Below, one piece after another: positions 55,248 to 63,736 of a stretch of 64,000 nucleotides of DNA. Position numbers and translations under genes: made by a program. The notes under the pieces are model-generated. The model made no database searches and had not been told where the DNA came from. It saw nothing but the letters and a program-made list of their open reading frames with translations. This stretch comes from Bacillota bacterium (GTDB lineage Bacteria > Bacillota > Bacilli > Bacillales > Cytobacillaceae). The stretch covers positions 57,683 through 121,682 of the forward strand of contig JAUZPL010000003.1 of NCBI GenBank assembly GCA_030705955.1, given 5' to 3'. Within the stretch, counting starts at the first letter, position 1. Every line of letters starts with the position of its first letter.

Positions 55248-55253
55248 ACGAAA

Positions 55254-55284
55254 AAGATCCCCCAATCAAAAGGGGATCTTCCCA
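55254..55284. terminator. Bidirectional terminator near the brnQ end
   Basis: AAGATCCCC (55254-55262) pairs with GGGGATCTT (55272-55280). On the minus strand it is followed by TTTTTCGTT. Confidence 0.8.
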
Positions 55285-55286
55285 TT

Positions 55287-56404
55287 TTAAGATGCCTTTT
55301 TCATTTCTAATTCAGTTGAAATGAAAGTTCGATTGAATTTTTCCAATACAGAGCCGATAGCTCCCCCGACAATTGCGGGTACAACCCAGCCAAGACCAAC
55401 TGATGCAAATGGCAAGGTACCCATTACCGATTGGATTCCATGAAGATTTACTCCAAACATTTTCAATCCATCATTTAAACTCACAATTCCTGTTAGAAGC
55501 ATTGTTCCAGCATAAACCTTTTGAGAGCCTTTAAAGAAGAATGAAAGAGTAACGAGAAGGATTGTTAATGGGTAGGCCATGACAAGGAATGGAACAGAAA
55601 CAAAAATAATTTGGTTTAAACCTAAATTAGCAATTAGAAAACTAACAACAGTTACTACAGTTACGACTAAACGATAACTTGCTTTTGGATAGATTTTAGA
55701 AAAGTATTGTCCACAGGCAATGGTTAATCCTACACATGTTGTGAAGCAGGCTAAAGTGAAAATTAAGCCAAGCAAGACCTTTCCACCGGTTCCTAATAAA
55801 ATAGTAGAGGCCGAAGATAACAAGGAAGTTCCATTATCAAATGTCCCATAAGAAGCCATCTTTGCCCCCAAGAATCCAATAGCTAAATAAACGAGAGCAA
55901 GAGCCGTTCCTGCCACAATCCCGGCTTTTACTGTATAGGATGTTAATTCCTTTTTATTACTGATTCCTTTTTGTCTAAGAGTGGTCAAGATGACAATTCC
56001 AAAGGCAAGAGCAGCAAGTGCATCCATTGTAGTGTAGCCGTCAATAAATCCTTTAAATAGAGAAGCACTTTGGTAATTTTTCGTGGGTGCAGTTAAAGGG
56101 TGATGAAGCTTAACAAAGCCTGTTACACATAAAACAACGATTGATAATAGTAAGGCAGGGGTAATCCACTGACCCATGTAATCTACTAATTTTGTTGGAT
56201 TCAAGCTTAAAAAATATACAAGCAAGAAGAAAACAACGGTAAAAAGAAGTAGTAATGTTGATTGCCCAAATGATGCTGCGCCTAAAAATGGTTTGAACCC
56301 CATTTCATAAGCTACATTGGCATTGCGTGGAATTCCAAAGAATGGTCCAATGGACAAATAAACAACAATGGTGAAAATGGTACCAAATAACGGATGGACC
56401 CGAT
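55287..56404 (-). pseudogene. brnQ: Branched-chain amino acid carrier BrnQ, N-terminus missing
   Basis: The frame encodes the C-terminal ~370 residues of a BrnQ/LivJ-type Na+-coupled branched-chain amino acid carrier (RVHPLFGTIFTIVVYLSIGPFFGIPRN onwards, to the normal C-terminus). BrnQ proteins are ~440 residues; the first ~80, with two membrane spans and the FALFFGAGN signature, are absent from all upstream frames. Upstream of the homology the frame reads unrelated sequence to a stop near 56450 and has no ATG/GTG/TTG until a TTG at 56357 with no ribosome site. A deletion has most likely removed the 5' end. Confidence 0.8.
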
Positions 56405-56436
56405 TTATTGCAAGAACATTTTTTAAAAGTATTTCC

Positions 56437-56451
56437 AGGAAGCGTTTCCAT
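56437..56451. promoter_or_regulatory. cre-like site
   Basis: On the minus strand ATGGAAACGCTTCCT fits the CcpA cre consensus WTGNAANCGNWNNCW at every position. It lies at the apparent junction upstream of truncated brnQ and 150 bp before the divergent ferredoxin gene. Confidence 0.5.
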
Positions 56452-56531
56452 TACTAATCTATCAATGATAAAAAAATTATGAATTTTTTTAGTATGGGGT
56501 TGTGAATCTTTTATGAACTACATCGTGTAGA

Positions 56532-56543
56532 TGATTTAAATCA
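56532..56543 (+). promoter_or_regulatory. FNR-type site upstream of the NapH-like gene
   Basis: TGATTTAAATCA, a perfect palindrome, is centred at 56537.5. A -10-like TTATAG at 56566-56571 puts the start near 56579, so the centre is about -41.5, the class II activator position. Confidence 0.65.
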
Positions 56544-56601
56544 CTTACCCAGTATTTGGCTCTCATTATAGTTAGAGTATTGAAAGATTGGAGGAGACGA
56601 G

Positions 56602-57621
56602 ATGAAATCAAGGAACTGGTATTACAAACAGTTAAAGCGTAAGCCTGTCCAAATTACAAGACACTCTATACAAGCAATATTCCTATTATTTTTATTATAT
56701 GTTGGCTTAAGATTTTATCAATTTTACATGCATTTTGAATCACTAGGAGCTAAGCCTTATGTTCCACGGCCATCGGCAGTTGAGGGTTTTCTGCCGATTA
56801 GTGCTCTAGTATCCTTTCATGTTTGGTCTTCAGGCGGAGGTTTTGATAAAATCCATCCAGCTGGTTTAGTCCTATTTACGTTTATTGTTGGTTCAGGATT
56901 TCTTTTTAGAAAATCCTTCTGCAGCTGGTTTTGTCCAATTGGAACAGTAAGTGAATGGACTGGGATGCTAGGAAAAAAGATTTTTAAAAGGAATTTTGAC
57001 ATACCTACTTGGTTAGCATGGATTTTAAGTTCATTAAAATACTTATTGCTTTTAGTTTTCTTAAGTATGGTAGTTTTTAATATGGATTTATACTCAGCCA
57101 AAGCATTTTTAGTGGATCCTTACAATAAAGTTTCAGATGTTAAAATGCTGCTATTCTTTGTAAATATTGGGGGCTTTGCACTGAAGTTTATTATTGTGAT
57201 GTTTATATTATCATTATTTTTCAAAAACTTTTGGTGCCGTTTCCTTTGCCCATATGGAGCATTGATTGGTCTAGGCTCTATTTTCAGAATTACAAAGATT
57301 CATAGAAATGAAGATACATGTACAAATTGCGAAATGTGTACAAAGGTTTGTCCATCAAGAATCAAAGTTTCAAAGAAAATAACCGTGAACTCTCCTGACT
57401 GTACTGCATGCATGCAATGCGTAGAGGCTTGTCCAATTAAAGATACATTGAATATGACGGTTGTGAATAAAAAGGTAAATAAATGGTTTATTCCTGTTGC
57501 ATTTATCGTATTATTCTTCCTGGTTGTCGGATTTGCAAAACTTACTGGACACTGGGATACCATTATTAAGTATAATGAATGGAAGCAATTAATTCAGAAT
57601 GTGAATGATATTGGGCATTAA
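56602..57621 (+). CDS. NapH/CcoG-like membrane ferredoxin
   Basis: 339 residues with about five membrane spans and four Cys groups: FCSWFCPIG and WCRFLCPYG (the CX3CP motifs of NapH/NosR-type proteins), then two [4Fe-4S] motifs, CTNCEMCTKVCP and CTACMQCVEACP, near residues 235-275. Such proteins oxidise quinol or carry electrons across the membrane. AGGAG precedes the ATG. Probably FNR-controlled. The partner reductase is not adjacent. Confidence 0.82.
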   Translation: MKSRNWYYKQLKRKPVQITRHSIQAIFLLFLLYVGLRFYQFYMHFESLGAKPYVPRPSAVEGFLPISALVSFHVWSSGGGFDKIHPAGLVLFTFIVGSGFLFRKSFCSWFCPIGTVSEWTGMLGKKIFKRNFDIPTWLAWILSSLKYLLLLVFLSMVVFNMDLYSAKAFLVDPYNKVSDVKMLLFFVNIGGFALKFIIVMFILSLFFKNFWCRFLCPYGALIGLGSIFRITKIHRNEDTCTNCEMCTKVCPSRIKVSKKITVNSPDCTACMQCVEACPIKDTLNMTVVNKKVNKWFIPVAFIVLFFLVVGFAKLTGHWDTIIKYNEWKQLIQNVNDIGH

Positions 57622-57634
57622 TCCCTTAACAATG

Positions 57635-57664
57635 GCTGCTTGTATAAGCAGCTTTTAATATTTA
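57635..57664 (+). terminator. Terminator after the NapH-like gene
   Basis: GCTGCTT-GTAT-AAGCAGC hairpin followed by TTTTAATATTT. Confidence 0.8.
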
Positions 57665-57724
57665 TAGGCACCTATCCTTCTATTTTTCATATGATATATC
57701 AAAAAGTAAAATGGAGTAGTTAGG

Positions 57725-59554
57725 ATGTCTAGAAAGGACCTTCAATCAGAAAATGTTATTTTACCGTTACGCCCTTTTGGGGCAGAGTCGTTGTCAAAAC
57801 CTTATGATTATCAAAAATTAAGAGATGCTGAATTAAAGGCTTTGAAAACAAGAGGAGTCTATCTATTTCCAGCATCCATTAAAGAGGTCGGCGGAAATAA
57901 GTGGGGCTATATCGATGCAAAAGGAGAATTTGTTCTTCCACCTATTTATGAACACGCGGGTGATTTTCAGGATAACGGTCTTGCAATCGTAAGGTTAAAA
58001 AATCTTTCTGGGGTAATTGATTCAAAAGGGTATTTTATTGTTAAACCAAAATATGAAACGATTAATCCATTTTCTGAAGGACGTGCGACCGTTATTGACA
58101 ATCAAGGTTTTAGAGTAATTGATGAAAGCGGGAAAGAAATTACCTCTAAGGCTTATTCCTTTATTGGCGATTACAAGGATGGAAGGGCGCTCATTGCAGA
58201 TAAAAATGATCATGACCAATATTTATATGGTTATTTGAATAGACGTGGAAAAGAGGTGCTTCCACTTGAATATGAGTCGGCAAGTGACTTCCAGGATGAA
58301 AAAGCAATTGTGAAGCTAAAGGATGGGACCTATGCCTTAATTAGCTTAACGGGTAAAGTAATAAAAAATTATCCATATTCTTTTGTTGGAAATATAGGGG
58401 ATGGACTTCTTGCCTTTCAAGAGGATCCTGAAGGGAAATTCGGGTATATGGATGAGCAAGGAAATATAATCATAAAACCGCAATTTACAGAGGCACAAGC
58501 CTTTATAAATGGCCGGGCAATTGTGAATACGGCGGAAGATTATAAAGGGCAATATGGTTTAATTGATCAAAAGGGCCATTTTATTATTAAACCGCATTAT
58601 CAAAGTCCGTTCAATCTTGGAGAGAGTAAGATAGCACTTGGAAAATCAGTTATTCCAGAAAAACCGTTTTATGGATCACTATATGCATTGGCAGATTCGG
58701 AAGGCCATATATTGACTGGGTTTATTTTTAATGGTATATCAAAATTTAATGAAGGTATGGCCTCTGCTTATAATGATCAATTCACCTTTTTTATTGATAC
58801 GAGTGGTAAAAGGATAAGCAGCCTTCCAACAGTCCCTGGAAGTGGGGAATTGCATGTTGATAAAACCTTAATAAAGGCTGAAGTAGATTTTCGCCTCCAG
58901 TATTATAATAAAAACAATCAGTTAGTATGGAAACAAGATCAGAAAATACCACTAAAAAATAGCTCTTATATAGTTATTGAAAATAAATATAAACCTAATA
59001 AAGATTATTTAGTTTATTTTCCACAGGTAAGTGGAGGAAGTAATGTGGAAATTCAAAGGAAAATAAACCTATTTTTAAAGGAATTTTCCGGAATAAAAAC
59101 AGTATCTTCAAACAAACAGCTTGATTCAAGCTATACAGGTGATTTTGATGTACCCTATTTCCAAAAGGATTTATTGGTTATAGAAAAAACAGGCTATGAT
59201 TATCCCTTTGGTGCAGCACATGGAATACCTCTACGAAGGTATGCCCATATAAATCTTAAAACAGGTACCATTTATCAATTAAAGGATTTATTTAAACCAG
59301 GAAGTCAATATGTAAAAATGATTAGTGGAATGATTGCTTCAAGAATTAAAAACAAATCCTATGTTTTTAAAGACAGATATACTGGAATAAGACCTGATCA
59401 GCCATTTTTCATTGATCACAACGGATTAAATATTTATTTTAATCCATATGAAATTGCTCCATATGTAGCTGGTTTCCCGACATTTGAGATTCCCTTTGAA
59501 GAAGTAAAGAGTTTGATTGATGACGAAGGAGATTTTTGGAGATCATTTCATTAA
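57725..59554 (+). CDS. WG-repeat protein with DUF3298-like C-terminus
   Basis: 609 residues. At least seven WG-type repeats of ~35-45 residues (WGYIDAKGEFVLPPIYEHAG; FGYMDEQGNIIIKPQFTEAQ; YGLIDQKGHFIIKPHY) fill residues ~55-370. The last ~190 residues resemble the DUF4163/DUF3298 pair (INLKTGTIYQLKDLFKPGS; ...YEIAPYVAGFPTFEIPFEEV) found in RsiV-type proteins. No signal peptide is obvious. GGAGTAGTTAGG lies before the ATG. Function unknown; possibly a surface or binding protein. Confidence 0.78.
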   Translation: MSRKDLQSENVILPLRPFGAESLSKPYDYQKLRDAELKALKTRGVYLFPASIKEVGGNKWGYIDAKGEFVLPPIYEHAGDFQDNGLAIVRLKNLSGVIDSKGYFIVKPKYETINPFSEGRATVIDNQGFRVIDESGKEITSKAYSFIGDYKDGRALIADKNDHDQYLYGYLNRRGKEVLPLEYESASDFQDEKAIVKLKDGTYALISLTGKVIKNYPYSFVGNIGDGLLAFQEDPEGKFGYMDEQGNIIIKPQFTEAQAFINGRAIVNTAEDYKGQYGLIDQKGHFIIKPHYQSPFNLGESKIALGKSVIPEKPFYGSLYALADSEGHILTGFIFNGISKFNEGMASAYNDQFTFFIDTSGKRISSLPTVPGSGELHVDKTLIKAEVDFRLQYYNKNNQLVWKQDQKIPLKNSSYIVIENKYKPNKDYLVYFPQVSGGSNVEIQRKINLFLKEFSGIKTVSSNKQLDSSYTGDFDVPYFQKDLLVIEKTGYDYPFGAAHGIPLRRYAHINLKTGTIYQLKDLFKPGSQYVKMISGMIASRIKNKSYVFKDRYTGIRPDQPFFIDHNGLNIYFNPYEIAPYVAGFPTFEIPFEEVKSLIDDEGDFWRSFH

Positions 59555-59590
59555 AGAAGCGTGGACAAATAGGTCCACGCTTCTTTAAAT
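59553..59590 (+). terminator. Terminator after the WG-repeat gene
   Basis: AAAGAAGCGTGGAC and GTCCACGCTTCTTT form a perfect 14-bp stem with loop AAATAG, overlapping the stop codon. Confidence 0.9.
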
Positions 59591-59610
59591 TTTGCTAAAC
59601 ATCCTGAACA

Positions 59611-59946
59611 TTATAAAATATACTTCTTTCTAAAAATGAGCCAATAGCTTCCTAAACCAATCATGATAAGGAGGCCAACCATACTAGGAACAATATAGGC
59701 ACGTTTTGAATGATCGGGCTCTTTTTTTGTTGAATAAGCTGCCACCTTCAACGTGGAGGAACTTGCTTCATTTTTTATATTAGGTTGAATAAAGTTTTTC
59801 TCAAAGGATAAATGGCCATTTTTTAATGGCTGTTTCACCGCTTCTCCATTTATAGGAGTAGAGGCTTCTAAATAGGCATGTGCAAACACTGGAGTACCAA
59901 CTGCCATGAATAAAAGTAAAGCAATGAGTGTAATCCTCTTAAACAC
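59611..59946 (-). CDS. CopC-like exported protein, shortened
   Basis: A signal peptide (ITLIALLLFMAVGTPVFAHA) exposes an N-terminal His typical of CopC (HAYLEASTPINGEAVK), and a C-terminal membrane span follows (IVPSMVGLLIMIGLGSYWLIF). A CopC domain is ~100 residues; here only ~30-50 separate the CopC start from a short linker and the anchor, so most of the copper-binding fold is gone. I start at GTG 59946 (GGAG 9 bases upstream). It may be a mini-protein or an in-frame deletion remnant. Confidence 0.55.
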   Translation of the reverse strand: MFKRITLIALLLFMAVGTPVFAHAYLEASTPINGEAVKQPLKNGHLSFEKNFIQPNIKNEASSSTLKVAAYSTKKEPDHSKRAYIVPSMVGLLIMIGLGSYWLIFRKKYIL

Positions 59947-60094
59947 GATTCCCAACTCCGATATAGTGTTTTCTGTCTGATTTTCATTCTATCATCAAAC
60001 ACATACATGTATATCGGTTCAACATGAATGTTCACAATACGTTCAAAAAGGGAAAGCTACTGCCTGTATTCTATGGTAGCTAAAATGAGTAACC

Positions 60095-60108
60095 TTGATT
60101 TAAATCAA
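60095..60108 (+). promoter_or_regulatory. FNR-type site upstream of the DUF2249 gene
   Basis: TTGATTTAAATCAA is a perfect E. coli-type FNR box (TTGAT-N4-ATCAA), centred at 60101.5. A TATAAAAT at 60129-60136 gives a start near 60142, i.e. centre about -41. A ~150-nt leader follows. Rest of the 59947-60293 gap: nothing else recognised. Confidence 0.75.
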
Positions 60109-60293
60109 TTATTTTACCAATTAGGAACTATAAAATTTATGTAAGGGGATTATGAAATCAATTACATACTTCCTCCAAATTTTTCGACATAGTGGTAAGT
60201 ATTATGGGTTACATGAACTGATATTCTTGTAAAGATTGAAACATTTTAGTGTGGTTTACACAGGGAATTTTTTATTTAAAGGAGAGAGCAGTT

Positions 60294-60548
60294 ATGCAGA
60301 ATGTAAAAATGGAAGGAAAAAGAGCAATAGTGGATGTTCGGGAAAGAATTTTGAAGGGCGAACACCCACGTAAAGAAATAATGGACTTTGTTAAAGCTTC
60401 ACCAGTTGGGACCATTTTTGAAATCCATATCCCACATCGTGGCGAGCCGCTTATCGCTGGATTAGAATCATTAGGTATGAATGTGATTGCAAATGAACTT
60501 GAACCAGGACACTTTCGATTAATGGCTGTTAAATTAAATGAATTTTAA
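60294..60548 (+). CDS. DUF2249-domain protein
   Basis: An 84-residue small domain protein: IVDVRERILKGEHPRKEIMDFV, a GTIFEIHIPHRGEPL core and EPGHFRLMAVKL are characteristic of DUF2249, a TusA-like fold often found in denitrification and redox gene clusters. Start ATG 60294 with AAAGGAG upstream. It ends exactly where the convergent fnr gene ends. Role unproven. Confidence 0.8.
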   Translation: MQNVKMEGKRAIVDVRERILKGEHPRKEIMDFVKASPVGTIFEIHIPHRGEPLIAGLESLGMNVIANELEPGHFRLMAVKLNEF

Positions 60549-61250
60549 TTAATCCAGACCTGCTAGAAGTTTAAGTTTTTCCAACTCTAGAATCTTAATT
60601 TGTCTACGGCCATCCATTTCGATTAGGTTTTGAGACATAAAAGAAAGTAGTTTTCTGCTTATGGATTCTGGAGTTGTCCCAATAAAACTTGCCAAATCTT
60701 TCTTGGAAATGGGCAATGCAAATGAGCCGTTTTTGGCTTTTGTTTTATCATAAAAAAGGAGCAGTGCTCTTGCCAGACGCTGTTCTACCTCCATTAACCC
60801 TAGAAAACTAACTGATTCATCTGCCTCATATAATCGGTCATTTAAAGCCAAAAGAAAGCGAAAGGACATGTCCGAATTACTTTCCATCGTTTTTAGGAAG
60901 TCCTTCTTATCAATGGAACAAATAACTGTTTTTCCAAGCGCCTCTGCGTTCACATAATGCTTTTCATTCCTTAATAAAGCAAATAAACCAAAAAAGTCAC
61001 CAGGAAACAATAAACGAACAATTTGTTCTTTTCCTTCGGCGGATGTTTTCGTTAATTTTATGAGCCCTTCCTTGACAACAAATAGTGTTTCAGATCGTTC
61101 ACCATCACGAAAAATAAGTTCACCTTTTTGAAATTCGCGGCTCCTTGTTACTTTTTGCAATGCTGAAAGGTCGGAATCATTCATGCCTTTAAAAACCGGA
61201 ACAGATGTAATACATGAGGATTCATGGGAGCAGTGTTCACAACAACGCAT
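60549..61250 (-). CDS. FNR-type Crp-family regulator with N-terminal Cys cluster
   Basis: 233 residues: cNMP-like beta-roll (FKGMNDSDLSALQKV...GDFFGLFALL), long helix and C-terminal helix-turn-helix. Cys4-X2-Cys7-X5-Cys13 plus Cys111 reproduces the spacing of the four [4Fe-4S] ligands of E. coli FNR, not the C-terminal cluster of B. subtilis Fnr. The recognition helix TPESISRKL keeps E..SR, the residues by which FNR reads TTGAT. I start at ATG 61250 (AGAGGA 10 bases upstream). It lies among its likely targets. Confidence 0.85.
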   Translation of the reverse strand: MRCCEHCSHESSCITSVPVFKGMNDSDLSALQKVTRSREFQKGELIFRDGERSETLFVVKEGLIKLTKTSAEGKEQIVRLLFPGDFFGLFALLRNEKHYVNAEALGKTVICSIDKKDFLKTMESNSDMSFRFLLALNDRLYEADESVSFLGLMEVEQRLARALLLFYDKTKAKNGSFALPISKKDLASFIGTTPESISRKLLSFMSQNLIEMDGRRQIKILELEKLKLLAGLD

Positions 61251-61315
61251 TTTTTTCACTTCCTCTAAAGAGTAGGATATATCCCTATTTTAAATGGTTT
61301 TAGGATTTGTATGTA

Positions 61316-61329
61316 GTGATTTGCATCAA
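61316..61329. promoter_or_regulatory. FNR-like site near the fnr start
   Basis: GTGATTTGCATCAA, an imperfect TGAT-N4-ATCA palindrome, lies 66 bp upstream of the regulator gene and may mediate autoregulation. Confidence 0.5.
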
Positions 61330-61343
61330 ACCTTGGCATTTTC

Positions 61344-61357
61344 TTGACTTGAGTCAA
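61344..61357 (+). promoter_or_regulatory. FNR-like site upstream of flavodoxin
   Basis: TTGACTTGAGTCAA is a perfect palindrome centred at 61350.5. TAGAAT at 61380-61385 as -10 gives a start near 61392, i.e. centre at -41.5. Confidence 0.6.
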
Positions 61358-61418
61358 TTTCTTTTCTGATTAATTACATTAGAATGAAACCACTAAGAAA
61401 AAGTAAGAGGTGACCTTT

Positions 61419-61874
61419 ATGCCGACAACTTGTTTAATTGTCTATACGAGCATGACAGGAAATACAGAGGAAATGGCAAATGCAATTGGTGAAGGCATTA
61501 AAAAGGCTGGAGTAAATGTTGAGATAAAAGATGTTTTAATGACAGATACAAAAGACCTTTTAGATTTTGATGGTATTCTTTTAGGTTCATACACATGGGG
61601 AGATGGGGGATTACCTGACGAATATCTTGACTTCTATGATGAAATGGATCAATTAAATTTAACAGGAAAAAAGGCAGCTGTTTTTGGATCTTGTGATTCA
61701 TCCTATGAAGAAAGAGGAAAAGCAGTTGATACTTTAATTGAAAAGTTAGTGGAAATTGAAGCAGATGTTGTGTTAGATGGCCTTAAAATTGATTTGACAC
61801 CCACAAAGGATGAACGGGAAGACTGTAAACAATTTGGAATAGAATTTGCAAAAAAATTAGGAGGGGGAGATTAA
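61419..61874 (+). CDS. Flavodoxin
   Basis: Short-chain flavodoxin of 151 residues: FMN phosphate loop YTSMTGNTEEMANAI (~7-21), SYTWGDGGLPDEY (~55-67) and FGSCDSSYE (~88-96). A soluble one-electron carrier. ATG 61419 with GAGGTG 5-7 bases before. Followed 5 bp later by the HMA-domain gene; probably FNR-activated. Confidence 0.92.
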   Translation: MPTTCLIVYTSMTGNTEEMANAIGEGIKKAGVNVEIKDVLMTDTKDLLDFDGILLGSYTWGDGGLPDEYLDFYDEMDQLNLTGKKAAVFGSCDSSYEERGKAVDTLIEKLVEIEADVVLDGLKIDLTPTKDEREDCKQFGIEFAKKLGGGD

Positions 61875-61879
61875 TCATT

Positions 61880-62089
61880 ATGAGCACCGTACAGTTGGCT
61901 TTAAATGATATTGCGTGTTCCGGCTGCATCGGGAAAATTAAAAGGGGTATTAAAAAACAAGCAGGTATTGAAAAGGTGCAAATATTATCAGGTAGTGGAT
62001 ACCTGCATATCCATTTTAACGAAAAAATGATTAAAAAAGAGGAAATTCATCATTTGGTAAATCAGCTAGCACTTCGAATGTTTGATTAA
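61880..62089 (+). CDS. Heavy-metal-associated (HMA) domain protein
   Basis: A 69-residue CopZ-like ferredoxin-fold domain with the metal motif IACSGCIGKIKRGI (CxxC at ~15-18). Classical HMA proteins have MxCxxC; here Ile-Ala precedes, so metal choice may differ. Cotranscribed with flavodoxin, ends at a terminator. It may deliver copper or another metal to redox enzymes. Confidence 0.8.
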   Translation: MSTVQLALNDIACSGCIGKIKRGIKKQAGIEKVQILSGSGYLHIHFNEKMIKKEEIHHLVNQLALRMFD

Positions 62090-62118
62090 GTCTGCTCAAT
62101 GTGAGTAGACTTTTTTAT
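62089..62118 (+). terminator. Terminator after flavodoxin-HMA
   Basis: AGTCTGCTCA and TGAGTAGACT pair (one G-U), followed by TTTTTT. Confidence 0.88.
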
Positions 62119-62173
62119 CTTCATAATTACTCCTTCTTGATAAATAATAATAAAAAACAAGGAGGTAACGTAA

Positions 62174-63016
62174 TTGGAACATATCGAGGATAATAAATTT
62201 GAAGATTCCTTTCTCCCTATGAGTTCGATTAAGAGTGGAGCAGGGATTGATGTGTTGCCGGATCTTTATTGTTATACAAATAAAATAGTGAATCTATGTT
62301 TTGTAGGTGAAAAAAATCATGATTTTGTTTTAATTGACGCAGGAATGCCTAAATCAGCAGCTGAAATTATGGAAGAGGCAGTTGAAAGGTTTGGGGAAAA
62401 TGCTTGTCCTAAAGCTATCATATTAACTCATGGACACTTTGACCATGTTGGATCTCTAGTTGAGTTATTGGAAAACTGGAGGGTGCCTGTTTATGCTCAT
62501 TTAGATGAATTACCATACTTAACGGGTAAAAGAAATTATCCTCCAGGTGACCCTAAGGTTGATAGCGGTTTGGTAGCGAAAATGTCACCATTTTTCCCAA
62601 ACCATGGAATTGACATAAGCAGCCATGTAAAGGAACTTCCTCTCGATGGTACCATTCCTAATATGCCTGGGTGGAAATGGATTCACACACCAGGGCACAC
62701 TCCTGGACATATATCATTATTCCGCGAAGATGATAGGGCGCTAATTGCAGGAGATGCATTTGTAACTGTAAAACAGGAATCACTCTATAGTGTTATTGTT
62801 CAGGAACAACAGATCAGCGGGCCTCCTAAATACTTTACTACCAATTGGGAGGATGCCTATCATTCGGTAAGAAAATTAGAGGCATTACAGCCAAGTATAG
62901 CTGTTACAGGCCATGGTTTACCTATGAGAGGAAAGGAATTAACTAATGGCCTTAGCCACTTAGTGAACCATTTTAAAGAAATTGCAGTTCCAGAAAACGG
63001 GCGAAATGTCCATTAA
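62174..63016 (+). CDS. MBL-fold metallo-hydrolase
   Basis: 280 residues of the metallo-beta-lactamase superfamily: THGHFDHVGS (HxHxDH), HTPGHTPGHISLF and AGDAFVTV supply the two-metal site. Resembles the glyoxalase II-like/YflN group; substrate unknown. The start is TTG at 62174 with AAGGAGG 8-9 bases upstream. Monocistronic. Confidence 0.87.
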   Translation: MEHIEDNKFEDSFLPMSSIKSGAGIDVLPDLYCYTNKIVNLCFVGEKNHDFVLIDAGMPKSAAEIMEEAVERFGENACPKAIILTHGHFDHVGSLVELLENWRVPVYAHLDELPYLTGKRNYPPGDPKVDSGLVAKMSPFFPNHGIDISSHVKELPLDGTIPNMPGWKWIHTPGHTPGHISLFREDDRALIAGDAFVTVKQESLYSVIVQEQQISGPPKYFTTNWEDAYHSVRKLEALQPSIAVTGHGLPMRGKELTNGLSHLVNHFKEIAVPENGRNVH

Positions 63017-63024
63017 CTATTTGT

Positions 63025-63050
63025 ACGCTTGGGTAAACCAAGCGTTTTTA
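63025..63050 (+). terminator. Terminator after the MBL-fold gene
   Basis: ACGCTTGG-GTAAA-CCAAGCGT hairpin followed by TTTTTA, in the convergent gap. Confidence 0.88.
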
Positions 63051-63611
63051 AATATCAATTTTTTTTATTACTTTAGCCGGATTCCCGCCTACCAAAACAT
63101 TGTCAGGAATATCTTTGGTAACTACCGCTCCAGAAGCAATAACAACATTATTACCAATCGTTACCCCGGGATTTATAACGGATCTTCCTCCAATCCAGAC
63201 ATTGTCACCAATTTTTACAGGCTTTCCATACTCTTTGCCAGATATCCTTTCAATTGGATTTAGTGGGTGTGTTGCAGTGTATATGTGTACTCCTGGTGCA
63301 ATAAAACATTTATCACCAATCCTAATTTCACAAACATCCAAAAATACACAATCAAAATTAGCATAGAAATTCTCACCAATATGTATGTTGTAGCCATAAT
63401 CGCAGCGAAAAGTAGGTTCGATGTAAAAATTTACACCTGTTGAACCAAAGAGGCACTTTAATATTTGCTTTCTTTTTTCATCGTCTGTTTCTATGGTTTC
63501 ATTGAATAATCTAGTTAGCCTCCTCGCATTTATTCTTTCACGAAGTAGTTCTGGATCACTAGCATCATAAAGTTCACCGTTCAACAATTTTTCCTTTTCA
63601 GATTTCATCAT
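63048..63611 (-). CDS. Sugar O-acetyltransferase (maltose/galactoside type)
   Basis: A 187-residue left-handed beta-helix acetyltransferase of the Maa/LacA/NodL group: N-terminal MAC region ([27 protein letters not shown]), hexapeptide repeats, catalytic-His segment [11 protein letters not shown] and the C-terminal [10 protein letters not shown]. It transfers acetyl from acetyl-CoA to a sugar; exact acceptor unknown. GGAG precedes the double ATG. Confidence 0.92.
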   Translation of the reverse strand: MMKSEKEKLLNGELYDASDPELLRERINARRLTRLFNETIETDDEKRKQILKCLFGSTGVNFYIEPTFRCDYGYNIHIGENFYANFDCVFLDVCEIRIGDKCFIAPGVHIYTATHPLNPIERISGKEYGKPVKIGDNVWIGGRSVINPGVTIGNNVVIASGAVVTKDIPDNVLVGGNPAKVIKKIDI

Positions 63612-63736
63612 AATAACTCCTTTACGAATTAGTTAATTATGAATTATACCAGGATTGATACCATCCAGCCCTCCTTAATTATTTTCAAAAGGAGAGCATA
63701 AGATATATAATGACACACCTCTGAAAATGTAAGAGG

